A stretch of 64,000 bases of DNA from Phallusia mammillata (Eukaryota > Chordata > Ascidiacea > Phlebobranchia > Ascidiidae), in the NCBI GenBank assembly GCA_003260075.1, contig QLIY01000723.1, positions 20,015-84,014 on the forward strand, in the 5' to 3' direction. Below, piece after piece: positions 46,754 through 58,357 of the stretch (positions within the stretch are counted from its first letter, which is position 1; the number at the start of each line of letters is the position of its first letter). The translations under genes and the position numbers were made by a program. Under the pieces are notes generated by a model. The model did no database searches and was not told the origin of the DNA. It saw only the letters and a program-made list of their open reading frames with translations.

Positions 46754-47044
46754 GCGATAACAGCAATCTTTTTTATCACAGCCATAACTTCAGGTTTCAT
46801 TATTATTGTTTTTTTCTTCTGCGCCCCACTGCCCTTTTATACATCGACTTTCCTACACTTATTTATTTCTGATTTTTACCTTTTCCAGAATGTTTGCGCT
46901 TTTCTCGAAGTTTCGCTCATCTATATATATTTTATTTTATTTTTAATTTATTTGCGTCCGTATATGCATACATCTATAAATAGTACGCCGTAGAATCCTG
47001 GCTACGTGGTGCATTTTGGTTGTGTGATATCTTGTGCGCTTGTT

Positions 47045-47050
47045 ATTAAA
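47045..47050 (+). terminator. Possible variant polyadenylation signal of the P450 gene
   Basis: ATTAAA about 290 nt after the TAA stop. No canonical AATAAA was seen closer. Weak evidence. Confidence 0.3.
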
Positions 47051-47998
47051 GCAAAGTTTAAACTTTGACACACAGTTTCTTCAATCTTTAAATCAGAACA
47101 CAGAACAGCGAAAGGCAAACTTTTGCCCCATAACAACGTTTGTTTGAAAGTAGGCAGCCGAAAAACCATGATTGTATACTTACATAATTCACGCATTGAC
47201 CATTGTTGAGAGTGCCGAGGTATGGAACTCGCGTTGGTTTTGTTCGGTTTATTTTCCACAGTTCGTTAATCTGATGGAAGCTGTGAGCCCACATTGGCCG
47301 CTCGTTCGGTTCTTTCCAGTATAAGCAGAATTCGCGTGCAGTAAGCGTACACCGCCCCTGGCCGTGGCTTATTTGTCGGCACCGTTGAGTTAGCTACAAA
47401 ATATCCGTGACTGCAGATAACAGCATTTACTAGCTTGATCGCAACCAATAAAGCATAGGGTTTTTGCAGCGTTGCCGCGAAGCACATGCGTCCAATTTTC
47501 ATGCCAACGCGATTTTGCGTGGCAGGGGACAATCTATGCCTGAAACCACCGCTTCAAAAATGATCGTTTCATCACGCTATGTGACAAGTTGAAGCTAACA
47601 GAAACTGCGTGATTGAGGAGATGTTACTTTTATTTGCTTGTAACGTAATTTTGGTGCGTAAATTGGTGAAGTATAAAAGAGAAAAATAAAAGAACACTTT
47701 TGGGCCATATTTTACAAAACATCGCGTTTATTTTCAAATAAAAAAGCAACAACAGATAGCACAAGTTGTATTTTGAATTCCGTTCATCCGTTTAATTTCG
47801 TGAATTTGTCGGTCTGTCACGTCCAAATCGCGTGATTAAAATAGTTTATGGGTAAAACTAAGAACGTTCCAGACTTTGTTTCGCGTAAGTTTACAAATAT
47901 AGAAAGAGAAGCGCCCCAAACAATATGACCAATAATCTTGTCGAAAATCAACTTATCAATTTCAATAACGTCATTTTTAGGGGGTTCAACATCTAAAC

Positions 47999-48233
47999 CA
48001 GGGGTCGGCCACCTTTTTTGCACTGCGGACCGGTTTTGAAACTAAAATTTTAGCGCGGACCGGTCTTCAAAAAACTACAAATATATAGCTATAAAAACGC
48101 TTAAATTAGTTTATCATCCCCGGGATACATGGGCAAAATGTTTTAAAGCATTTAACCTGAAAAATTATACGGCCCGGTAACGAACTCCTCGCGGACCGGT
48201 ACCGGGCCGCGGACCGGCAGTTGCCGACCACTG
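47999..48233. mobile_element. hAT-type MITE, 235 bp
   Basis: It starts CAGGGGTCGGCCAC and ends GTTGCCGACCACTG, which are imperfect inverted termini. A perfect 8-bp target duplication ATCTAAAC flanks it (47991-47998 and 48234-48241). The interior repeats GCGGACCGG-type motifs. There is no coding capacity. Confidence 0.9.
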
Positions 48234-49503
48234 ATCTAAACAATACACCTACACAAAAAATATTTCGAGTATTTTTTTCATGTGGTGACGATTCTATTTT
48301 GATCTTACGTCACCTCGCCGGTGAGGTAATGTGGCAATTATGGTTGAAAAGGAAATATCAAGGATCTACGAGTATCCCAATTTCGATTTCGTCATGCAGT
48401 CATTTTATATAATTCGATGTAAGTTAACCTCCACACTGTTGCGACAGAATGAGCCATTTTCATTGTAGCTGTAACGTGTCTTACATTATTGGAGATTAAT
48501 GTGTTACTGACCTTGTATGTGTCACTCCGATTTGAGTTCTGATAACGCCGGAAAACAAAGGTTTTAGCCAGAATTTTAGTAGAAAATATCGAATTTCGTG
48601 TTGTGTAATCCCCTATGTACTCGCATCGCTGTCTCACGAGGTAAGAAAAGCGCGGTTCGAAAAGTCGCGAGAATATTGGATCTGTCGATTGCAATAGTTG
48701 CGAAACGTTTACGATAAAATTTTGGCAAATTTCGTAATACGTTGCGTCGGGCGTGTACGCGCACTCTTGCTTATTGGGTTGCTGATTGTTTGTAGAGAAA
48801 ACACAAGCGGAGTAGACTTGGTGCCAGAGGAACAAACAGCAACCGGCATTATGTACGTCACTCACGCTTCTATGACGTCACGATGTGAATCCGCAAATAC
48901 AATGTTCGGCGATAGACTACCGGCAATGTGTGCCGACGGCCGGTAGCAGGCAGTTTTGACGCAAGATCGAAGGTTTGCTGCCCGGGCAATTTCGCAAGCG
49001 GCCCAGGATCGTTCGTCACCCAGCTCCGTTTCAATGCGCTGATGTACGCAAGTCGGCGATAAGCAAGGGCCGAGTATCAGCGCTGAATAAACACCTTAAC
49101 CGGCGTATCTTTTTTGCGGACGTAATAGGAACGATCTGCCACTTTCCGGATGCTTTCTTTTTATTTTGACCACGAGTTTCGAGAAATTTCGAAAACGCCC
49201 CCATCGTAGGACATCTGGTCGGTGTTTTGTCCACATCCATCATAGACCTTGTATCCTGTTTTCCAATGTGTAAGGGTGACATACAAGGGTTTTGTGCGAG
49301 GCTTTTCAGATTTGAATGTTAAGTCAGCGACCTTGTTACAAACCACATCAAGACTAAAAAAAGCAATAAGCTACGTGGTATCGTCATGAAGTAAAAATAC
49401 CCACATGTATACGAACGCTCGCAACACCCGCTTCCTTATAAGTCGAAACAATCACGTCTACATACAACGGTTCAATATGTTCACACGATTTACCTATCGA
49501 ACG

Positions 49504-49882
49504 TCGGCCTTACGTCATGATGTTTCTTCCGTATTAAAAAACACTTCGTTTGAAATGTAAAAAAACACTCTTGCGGCTATAAATAGTGAATTGCGGCTAT
49601 AAATTGCGTGTTATCTCAGTATTAGAGGTTTGCCATCCCCCCCCCCTCGGCCTTACGTCATGATGTTTCTTCCGTATTAAAAAACACTTCGTTTAAAATG
49701 TAAAAAAAACTCCAACCCTTCACGGTCAATTATTGTCACCATTTCGTGCAAGGCACGCGCCATTGGGGCCAAAGGCAATATAGGCATTTCAAAACAAACT
49801 GTATCGCAATGCCCCGCTTCGTGAATTGCGGCTATAAATTGCGTGTTATCTCATTATTAGAGGTTTGCCAACCCCCCCCCCC
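49504..49882 (+). repeat. Interleaved direct repeats with two poly-C tracts
   Basis: A unit at 49504-49573 (starting TCGGCCTTACGTCATG) recurs at 49647 onward. A second unit at 49586-49636 (GTGAATTGCGGCTATAAATT) recurs at 49821-49871. Each second-type unit ends in a C tract (49637-49646 and 49872-49882). Copies differ by SNP-like changes. Confidence 0.85.
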
Positions 49883-50585
49883 TTTTAGTAAGCATTGTAT
49901 CGTACTCAACTTCTGCGATAATTAATTTCCCTGTCGTATTATGTCACATGTTAATGTATTGAATTAAATGTAAAACACTATGGCGTTGGTGATGCACGTA
50001 GATGTATATTCTTGTAAGAGCAGTAATCAAACTATTTTGTTTAGGGAACTACGTTTTTGCAACTTTTACGCCTTTGAAAATTTAATCCAAGTGTTTCTAC
50101 ATTTTTGCGAGCTTTGTTATTTTCTTAGAAATCACGGTCGGATATAATCCACAGTTGTTGTTTTTGGCAAAGGGCAATTTTGATTTTTTTCAATTCGATC
50201 TTTGACATTTGCTCGATTGACCTTGTTGATGAGACGTTGGAACTCGACAGTTATGACCGATAAAAGTGACGCTAAACGACGTGCTGCCATAGTTTGCAAA
50301 TCGTAACGCCGGCGACAAAGGCGATTATCGAGCTGCGACGCTAAACAATATCGCGTCATATCTCGTCTTAAGTCTATGACGTTTCTCGATCTGCCGCGGA
50401 ATGGGCTGGTGGCATCCGCAGCCGTCGCAAATCGACAAAGTAATCCGCTTTTAAGCGATACTAGAGTTTGCAGTAGCTGCCAGATAATCTATGTGGAGCA
50501 CACAAGACCAACTGTCAACCGCAAAAGTTAAGTCAAGACTTGCTCTTGTGTCCCTCTCTGAGGTGTCTTTGTTGACTGGGTCCCG

Positions 50586-50608
50586 CCCCCCCCCCCCCCC
50601 CCCCCCCC
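50586..50608 (+). repeat. 23-nt poly-C tract
   Basis: Uninterrupted C run in intergenic DNA. No flanking duplicate was noticed here, but it resembles the other homopolymer junctions in the window. Confidence 0.9.
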
Positions 50609-51938
50609 GCGCTTCGTCACCAAAAGACGGATAATCTAACGTTTGTGAACCCGCCGATCGAAAGTACCGGATCCGATGTACCAAGGCAGTCTTGTTAACA
50701 AGTCAAGTTCACCAATTACCTCTAGTGAACTTCACTTGTACTTAATTGCCCGAAAAAATGCCCTTAACGCCTCGACGGATTTCTCTTTTCGGAAACAACT
50801 TGTTTGCTTTCATGGGTTTATAGACTCGTTTTCCATCTATTTAATCGCGTGGGCGAACGTATTTGTAGTTATTTTCCAATCAGGATCCCACATTATAATA
50901 CTTTACTTGCGAATTTGCAACAAGTTAGGACCATCGTTTAAAATCTTTAAAATGACTATGGGTTGGAGTGTATTCCCCCATCTGAAGTATAAAAGTTAGA
51001 ACAAAAGTTATTCCGATTACTGTGAAGCCACACTGGCATTTGTGCATGAAAAGGCATACGGAATTGCATCTGCTGATAAGGGTCGATGCCAATTTCCGGT
51101 AAAATCTTTTAAAGTTTAAGATCAAAGTTTGACAATATATTATTTTTTTTCGAGAAAATATTTGATGAAAGTAAATCAAACGCCATAGCGTTTATACTTA
51201 CAAAATATTGAGTGTTTACCACCTTTGAAATAAAAACATCCTTATCTTCCGAAAGCATCTGTTTCAAGGAATGGAAAACCTATTCAACCGTTACCGGTTC
51301 AAACAGAGCGTTAAAGTACTTTGTGGTAACTCGAAACCGTTTTGATAAAACTGGCAAAACAAAAACGGATGTTGTCGCAATTGCATGGAGCGTGTAGAGG
51401 GCAAAACAGTGAGTTCCGAGTTTTCTATAGCTTTGGCGCTGGTAGCGGTTATAGAAATATGAACGCTTTTACATGCCACAAAATTTTAAGGATTTTCTTC
51501 CAAACTAAAAGAAAAAAAAATACGGTTTACTAGCGACATCTTATGGACCATGTGTGCAGACCTTACATAAACCATGAATTACCGAGATCACAGTGAACTA
51601 CTAACAGGCATTTGAAGGATGATTAAATAACGTTTTATAAATATAAAGAAAAATGCTTCCATTATTTTAAACGCTACCCTGAAGCCTACACATGTTTAAA
51701 GAACAATAATTGCCATAAACAAATATTAGATGTTTTGGTCAAACTGACTCGCTTGTGTCGACGTTTTACTAAGTCGCCTGTCTTACGTAGGCTTACAAGG
51801 ACGAGCAACTACATCTCAAGTACATCCAGTTCTCTCTCTATCGACTCAAGTAACATTCGTCCCAATTTTCGCACCTGACTAAAAGGTTTTCAAAATAGCC
51901 GGATTATTCTAGTGGGATTATTACAAGTCTAAATCATT

Positions 51939-51944
51939 TTTATT
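51939..51944 (-). terminator. Polyadenylation signal of TSR gene A
   Basis: AATAAA on the minus strand, 150 nt downstream of the stop codon at 52094. Confidence 0.6.
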
Positions 51945-52093
51945 CACACAAAGGCACATAACATACACTTGTTTATCAACAAACGATTAAATCACATTGA
52001 GACTGAGTTAACTTGACAGGTCACAACAACATAAAGATATACGTTTACACCGACAAACACCTTAATCATAAATATACGGGAGTGGTCAAAAAA

Positions 52094-55000
52094 CTATTTA
52101 CCGTAATAGCAATAACCCGCATAACACCGAGTGGTGACACTTTGCTTGAAGTCGGGGCAGTGGCCAACTCCTCCTTGGTACTCGCACCTGTATGCAGTGG
52201 TCACTTGGCAGTCGGGATATTCACAAGCGGTTGTAGCCACTTTCACCGTCTTGCCGCAGAAGATCTCACAGCGCACTGTTTCCTGAAGTGGTTCAGTCAC
52301 CGCATCGCAACCGTACGCACCGCCATTAGTACAGCTGCGTGTGCGAACCTTTTCACCGACTCCACAGGTGGCACTGCAACTTCCGAAAGCCGACCACTGG
52401 CTAAAGGTTGGACATTTTCCTGTTTGACAAGCTCTGGTCTCCTGACTGTCACCGAAACACTCTCCGTCGGATGGAATACAGGATCGTCCACGGATTTGAC
52501 TTCCACCTCCACAGGAAGCATCGCAAGAACCCCAGGTACCCCACGGGCTGTAGTGTGGGCACTGGTTGTTGTTGCAAACCTCTACTTGGGTGTTGTCAGC
52601 ATCCGAGCCACATACTTGATTCTTATACGCAACACATCGTCGCTTTCTGGTACGTCGACCTCCTCCACAAGAAACGGTACAGTCGGACCACTTTTGCCAA
52701 TTGGAAAGGTAAGGAGCAACACCCGAATATTGGCGGGTAAGTTGGTTGCGGGGGATGTAACACAGAGATTGCTCGCAACAGCCCGCAAAGCTTCCCTTCA
52801 GTGGGTGAAAAGTACCGACATTGTAGTTATGATAAGGACATTGATGAGCGTGGATTGGGTTGTGGCCGGTTGGGTTTCCAAAAGAAGGATACTGGCTACC
52901 AGGAAAGTTAAATTGGAAACCAGGACCGCTGTTGTGAAAGCGACCGTTTGGATACTGTCCGGGAAGTGATGCACCTCTTGATCGATTGCGGTTTGCTTGC
53001 AGTGCCAAAGTGTAAGCCAGGATGTCCACTGAACCTTGTTTGCCAGTTTGTTTGCCAAAGGGAAACCCAGGATAATGCGGCTCAGACTGTAGTTTATTGA
53101 GGTAATATTCCCAGTTGTCAGCGGAGATGACACCCTCCTGGATCAGGTCGTAGTATTGTTGCCTTAAGTGTTGTGGGACCAATGTGAGAGTAATGTTCAG
53201 CAGCTTGTGGAATAGAGTTTTCTGAGTAACCGACGGGTCAACGACACATCCTGATTGCAAACAGTGGTGATAACTGTCCAAGAAATCACTTGGAGACGAC
53301 TCGAGATTAAGCGGAAGGCACAGCGGTTGACCGTACATGTCTCTTGCTGTTGGTGTGGTGCTGCGGTAAGGGTCTTCACCGGATCGTACTTTCACGTGGC
53401 GCAGCTGAGCCGGATAGTAGCAGCCTAAGCCGGATTTAAAGCAACCTCCCAAAATAGAACACTCTCTGGGATTAATACCTAATATAGAAACAACATATGT
53501 TGTAGACACAGAGTAAAATGGTTTATAATAATGCGCTTTAACATGAGGAAACGAGTTAATACCTCTCCATCCAGCTCGTTTCGGCTTGATACCGATAAAC
53601 TGCAAGACGTCGATCATGTAACACCCAGCAGGTGCTTCATCGATTTCGTGCTGGTTTTGATCGAGTAAACAGTTTGTGTACAAACCACTCCATTCTTTTC
53701 CGCTCTACAAGTAAACATTTTTATGTTAATACTTAGCAATAATCTTAAATCGCGTCCTATGTAATTCTAACATGCACAATGTGCGTAATAAAGAGTAGTT
53801 ACGTAAACACAATATTATTGAAGTTTATAAATCAAGAGATATTTCATAATCAGTGGTTTTTTGTACTGCCCCTGAACAGCTAGTTGAATTAAAAATGTAT
53901 TGTAAAAATGTAAGTAAAACCAATAACAACTTTAGTTTGTTAACTGGGGGTTTCAAGTTAAAAATATCCAACAATGTGGAAACGTTTATCAAGATTAATG
54001 ACATTGGCCATTTAAAAATATATACAAGAACTTTTGGCTTGTCGTGCAACCCGTTGTGCCGTCCCGTTTTACTCTCAGCGCGTCTTAAAGTGCAAATTTG
54101 ATCTCCATCGCCTCTTTCAATTGCGCGCTAATTTAAGCAAGGCCTTATAATTTAAAGTATTTAAAAATTAAACAAAAAAGCGTAAAATATATTTAAAAAA
54201 TCTTTGAATTAAAAAAACAATGACTCTTGATATCACGTACGGTTTTGACATATTTTTGGACAAGTCGATGAAATGCCACATTGCGAATAGCAAGATGACA
54301 AGTTGGAACACCAGGAAGAACGCTGTAACCGATTGCCCGTCGAAGTGTAGCCAATTCCACGTCGAAATAACAACCAGGTTGAGAGTGGCATGCGAAGCGA
54401 TCGTTTTCAAATGCTGGGTTGCTGCTGCTGCACGGTGTTCTAAAAATTAAAAAAATAGATTTGACAAAGCGGCAATAAAAATAACATGAATTAAGTGGTG
54501 ACCAGCGCATATCTATCCGATTATATGTTATCTGGACTAAGCGACCTTGCAGTACCACTTTAGTCAATACTCGGAACAAATAAAAAAACGCAGTAGCTTG
54601 CAACCATTTTTTTACAATACAACTTTCACAATTTTACGTTTTGACCAAAATAACATTTGAAGGTTATTTTCACCTTTGACAGTAAGGTACATTAACAGGG
54701 GCCTCCAGGAGTTTGTACAGATGTGGATCATGTGGATTAACGCCGCAATTGTCCGGAAACTGTTTGGGACAGAGTCGGGGAAATGGCGGAAGAACCGCTG
54801 GAAGGCCTGAAGACGAAAATGGGTAAAGTCCACCTGCGCCGATAACAAGGCCACCTGAAATGAAATATTGTGTTACTTGCTGAAATTGCAGGAAAGAAAC
54901 CTTCTTCCTGATTATTTGTACCTGCATGAAAGTTCCTTCCGGATACTTCTTCGGGCTTAACGTATTTTTTCTCGAGTGTTTGTCTTGGAACTGTAACGAA

Positions 55001-55794
55001 GCAAGTTTTCGTATGTCACTATGATTTTGTTATCATGGTCCTATTTTCGGCAAACACAATTATCTTCTTTTAAAGGCAATTATATGACAAACAACAAAGT
55101 GTTTTAGTGGTTTTACAACCTTCATTTTGGTGCAGTATTTTTACCATATATATGCAGATGGACAACCGAGCCATAAATTAACACGGTTATATTAAATACA
55201 ACTTTATATGTGTGACGTTTTAAGGATTGTTTCATGAGTTTATCATTATATTTTCGTTTTCGAAAAAATCAAGCCAGTCTATTTGTTTAAATAAGTTTTT
55301 GGGGTGCATCTTGACTAGAAAACCGATAGGTTAATCGATTCCTTCTTACCATTACTTTTCTTTTCAATTTAACGTTTGCGTTCGCGGGTAAAAATAAACG
55401 ATTGATTGATTGACATGGTTATTGGAGACGAAACTTACTTATTTTCGAATAGCATCCGCCTGCATACGATGCGCAGTGATCAGGACACTCGCTGTCTGGA
55501 CCAGCAAGTTCAGTTGGATTTTTATTGCATTGATCAAAGTAGCAAGGGACTTTTGCAGCTGTAAAAAATAACACAGTTTGTAAATACACGGCAAACTAAA
55601 ATCAATATCCACCCGACTTACTTGGAATTACTATTCCATCACTTCTCAGTTCGTCTATATTGCAGTTTTCAACTTCTGCAAAAAAACAAGTTAGATTGAC
55701 GTTTTATTACGTTAAATAAGCACGTGGACATACCTGTGCCTCCGACTGCAAGCGAAAATGCGCAAAGCGCAAGAAGTGCAAAAAACTTTAACAT
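52094..55794 (-). CDS. Secreted Cys-rich protein with three thrombospondin type-1 repeats (gene A)
   Basis: Eight exons: 55794-55734, 55675-55622, 55558-55439, 54990-54922, 54854-54674, 54439-54241, 53704-53563 and 53478-52094, giving 736 aa. The N-terminus MLKFFALLALCAFSLAVGG is a signal peptide. The middle holds several Cys-rich segments with a recurring GCY/GCC core (GGCYSK, PGCYFD, AGCYMID, GCYYP and GCCEQSLCYIPR). These recall, but do not strictly match, trefoil P-domains. Three TSP1 repeats follow, with WSDCTVSCGGG, WGSCDASCGGG and FGSCSATCGVG cores. A Cys-rich C-terminal module ends CYYGK. No membrane segment or protease motif was seen, so it is probably an extracellular matrix, mucus or immune-surface protein. 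Function is unknown. The same architecture and exon lengths recur in the gene at 60413-63586. Confidence 0.88.
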
Positions 55795-55809
55795 TGTCTC
55801 AAAGTTTCA

Positions 55810-55932
55810 CTGTAAACAAAAACACAATCAGGTAAACGACACATGTAGCATCAAAGGCCATTATTTTACACATTGAAAGCACGACGAAACAAAACAAAAA
55901 GTCAATTATGCTTTTAAAAATCGTATACGTAC
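55810..55932 (-). other. 5'UTR intron of TSR gene A
   Basis: Donor GTACGT at 55932 and acceptor TTTACAG ending 55810, in the untranslated leader. The ATG exon begins at 55809, 15 nt before the start codon. Gene B has an equivalent intron. Confidence 0.6.
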
Positions 55933-56019
55933 CAGGCCTCGCGAGTGTTCACCTTGTTGCTGACTGGAGATTCCCCTTCGTGTGGCTCTCATGAATGATT
56001 TTACCCCCTTCCTACTTCC

Positions 56020-56028
56020 CCTTATATA
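56020..56028 (-). promoter_or_regulatory. TATA box of TSR gene A
   Basis: TATATAAGG on the minus strand, upstream of the spliced leader. Gene B has the matching TATATAAG. Confidence 0.6.
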
Positions 56029-56639
56029 CTAGCGCCGTGGACACGTGACCATTATCCAGCGCGTGGATTAAGCAGCGTCCAACGAACAAATTACGGGTGT
56101 AAAGGACTCGCAGCGGAAAGATATGTTACCCCACGTACAATTACGGTTGGATGATTACAAACTTGGCTACATAGTTTTATGTCGACAATGCCAGATTACA
56201 CATATGATTGTTGCATACTCGGGCTCGTGCACGACGATCCAGAATTAGGTTACGTCAAATTGTTTGTTATGTTTGGTAATTGACGAAAAGAAGACTGCAG
56301 CTCTACAACAAACTTATTTTTAAAAACGCATGGTCAAAAATGTAAATGCGACTTCGAATGAAAACTCTGCAACGCATGTTGTTTGTCACGAATTTTTTTG
56401 GTCATCAGTTATTTATAACCAGCCAAGTACGTTACAACAAAGATAATGAGTTTTGCAATCAACGATTAAATTTATACCTTGCACGACAACTATCTGATAT
56501 AGGTTTTAGTCGACACACTTAGTTGTGTTAGTTTTCTGCAATCAGTAATGATTTTTTTAACTGTTCGAAGGGGGATAACTTGTAGGCATTGTTTTGAGCC
56601 TGTTAATGATTGCCTAAAAGTCATCATTTTAACTGCATT

Positions 56640-57010
56640 TTAGATCACTTGTTTCCAAATGTTTTCAGGGAACAATGTAATTCTCAATAAAATATTACAC
56701 TCCCATTTAAAGGTTAAGGCTTCAATAAAAGTGTCCACATCTAGCATATTTGCCACTCCCTGTTCCAGGTTTGATATAAGCGTTTTTCGTGATTCTTCCC
56801 ATTTCAAACTGAAACAGTTTGATTTTATTTTGCACAAAACCACAGCCGGTAAGGTGATAGGGAGGACAATACCTTTATAAATCAACATAAGGATAATTAA
56901 AGTTTTTTTTACATATAAATACGGCCCAAAAGAGCCAAACCAAGCTCGGACCAAATATTCAATTTGGGCTCAGTGACAGGAACTTCAATATCAAGATATC
57001 TAAAGGACTA
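56640..57010 (-). mobile_element. Decayed LINE (non-LTR retrotransposon) reverse-transcriptase C-terminal fragment
   Basis: The minus-strand reading has the typical post-RT region of LINE ORF2. In one frame it contains IWSELGLALLGRIYM (near 56910-56960), followed by stops. In another frame it continues SRKTLISNLEQG, then MLDVDTFIEALTFKWE and IWKQVI. This resembles the family pattern of W-x-R-LTL-GRI, then KTLI-(D/N)YE-GG-(I/L)-MxD(I/V)xTFxxALKxxW. At least one frameshift and several stops make it dead. The 5' part is missing or unrecognisable. It lies between the two TSR genes. Confidence 0.7.
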
Positions 57011-57353
57011 TTCAGAGTTGAAGCCATGAGAGTTTTTGATTATATAAACACTTGGATCACATGTCAAACGCAAGCGATTTTTTGCATTAGAATTGTGCAG
57101 CCGGACCCTGGCGCCCCATTAAATGGTTGCCAAAAGCGTATTTTTTAACATTTTGTTGCGATTCGGCCAAAACCGAATGTTTACGAGGAAATTTTTGAAG
57201 CGTAAAACCTTTTTCTGCCAGTTAAGAACATCACTCTCTATCAAACTGCGTATTAAGTACAATCGCGCTAGAAACATCATTGTATTGCCCACTGCAGGCA
57301 ACAGATTAGTAATTTATTTACAGACTGGTAACGACGTTCGAGGCGACAATGAG

Positions 57354-57699
57354 ACCAACAGAACGAGGATTATGATCTTTTAAAAGCAGCAGATAAACAC
57401 TACTATATTACAAAAGTTACTGCGCAACACCAAATTCGGTACAAGCTAACATTAATCAACATGGTAACAATTAACTTCCCAAAGCACGTGGCTATCAAAA
57501 GGCTTGAAACATCCCAAAAATCCCCCCCCCCACCAACAGAACGAGGATTATGATCTTTTAAAAGCAGCAGATAAACACTGCTATATTACAAAAGTTACTG
57601 CGCAACACCAAATTCAGTACAAACTAACATTAATCAACAGGGTAACAATTAACTTCCTAAAGCACGTGGCTATCAAAAGGCTTGAAACATCCCAAAAAA
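57354..57699 (+). repeat. About 168-bp direct duplication joined by a poly-C tract
   Basis: 57354-57521 and 57532-57699 are near-identical (period 178), separated by C10 (57522-57531). A few SNP-like differences occur, for example tacaagc/tacaaac and cactac/cactgc. Confidence 0.9.
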
Positions 57700-58027
57700 G
57701 CTCGCAGTCATAATAACAAGAAAATACAAGTCACGTCGTCGAAACCCACTGATCAATTACCCTAAAGCAGGGGGTTTCAACCTTTTTTGTGCAGAAACCT
57801 AACTGGGTTCAGTATATCGACACAGCGTAGCAGCATATCCATGTGAGAGGAATACACATATTTGCCCATGATGACAAAAATACAAAAATAACTTTTCTTG
57901 CCCTTTATGAGTTCAGTGACAAAACAAACAAACAAACACGTGTCAACAAACAAGTCAAAGATGACATCTGCAGTCGGATAGACATATGGACGTCAGAATA
58001 GGGACTGATCATTGCGATATTAAGTGG

Positions 58028-58357
58028 ATATTTAACTGTAGGACAGTTTAAGTTCTTGCGCGGTCAACATACAAAAATTCGTCAAAAAAATTCTCAGACT
58101 CGCTTTTAATAATAAAATGCACGCAATAGCATTTGCCAAACACAGCAATACATCAAAGCACGCTTTTTTACAGGGCGATGAAACTGACCCCCCCCCCATA
58201 TTTAACTGTAGGACAGTTTAAGTTCTTGCGCGGTCAACATACAAACATTCGTCAAAAAAATTTCTCAGACTCGCTTTTAAAAATAAAATGCACGCAATAG
58301 CATTTGCCAAATACAGCAATACATCAAAGCACGCTTTTTTACAGGGCGATGAAACTG
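58028..58357 (+). repeat. About 160-bp direct duplication joined by a poly-C tract
   Basis: 58028-58187 and 58198-58357 match with few differences (period 170). C10 (58188-58197) separates them. The second copy runs into the 3' end of the unknown ORF at 58339-59076. The first copy breaks off at the homopolymer. Confidence 0.9.

Larger units (their letters stand above)
46754..51938. other. Gene-poor interval between the P450 and the first TSR gene
   Basis: About 5.2 kb. Apart from the hAT MITE and the homopolymer-linked repeats listed separately, no coding exon is supported. Minus-strand ORFs at 47266-47532 and 48392-48865 have no recognisable similarity. Confidence 0.4.

Noticed and set aside
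47266-47532. Minus-strand ORF; another frame here contains a CHAK motif recalling the Cys-rich exon of the TSR genes
   Set aside because: Similarity is limited to a few residues, and the GCYFD core and spacing are missing; not enough to call a pseudogene.
48392-48865. 157-codon minus-strand ORF
   Set aside because: No motif or similarity recognised and no splice partners; kept only as an unexplained frame.
52013-52969. 318-codon plus-strand ORF, the longest plus-strand frame in the region
   Set aside because: It is antisense to the TSP1-coding last exon of TSR gene A; its Thr/Ser-rich composition is a shadow of the Cys/Gly-rich coding strand.
57768-57830. CAGGGGGTTTCAACC-like sequence resembling a hAT terminus
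   Set aside because: No matching inverted terminus or 8-bp target duplication was found downstream; at best a truncated element.
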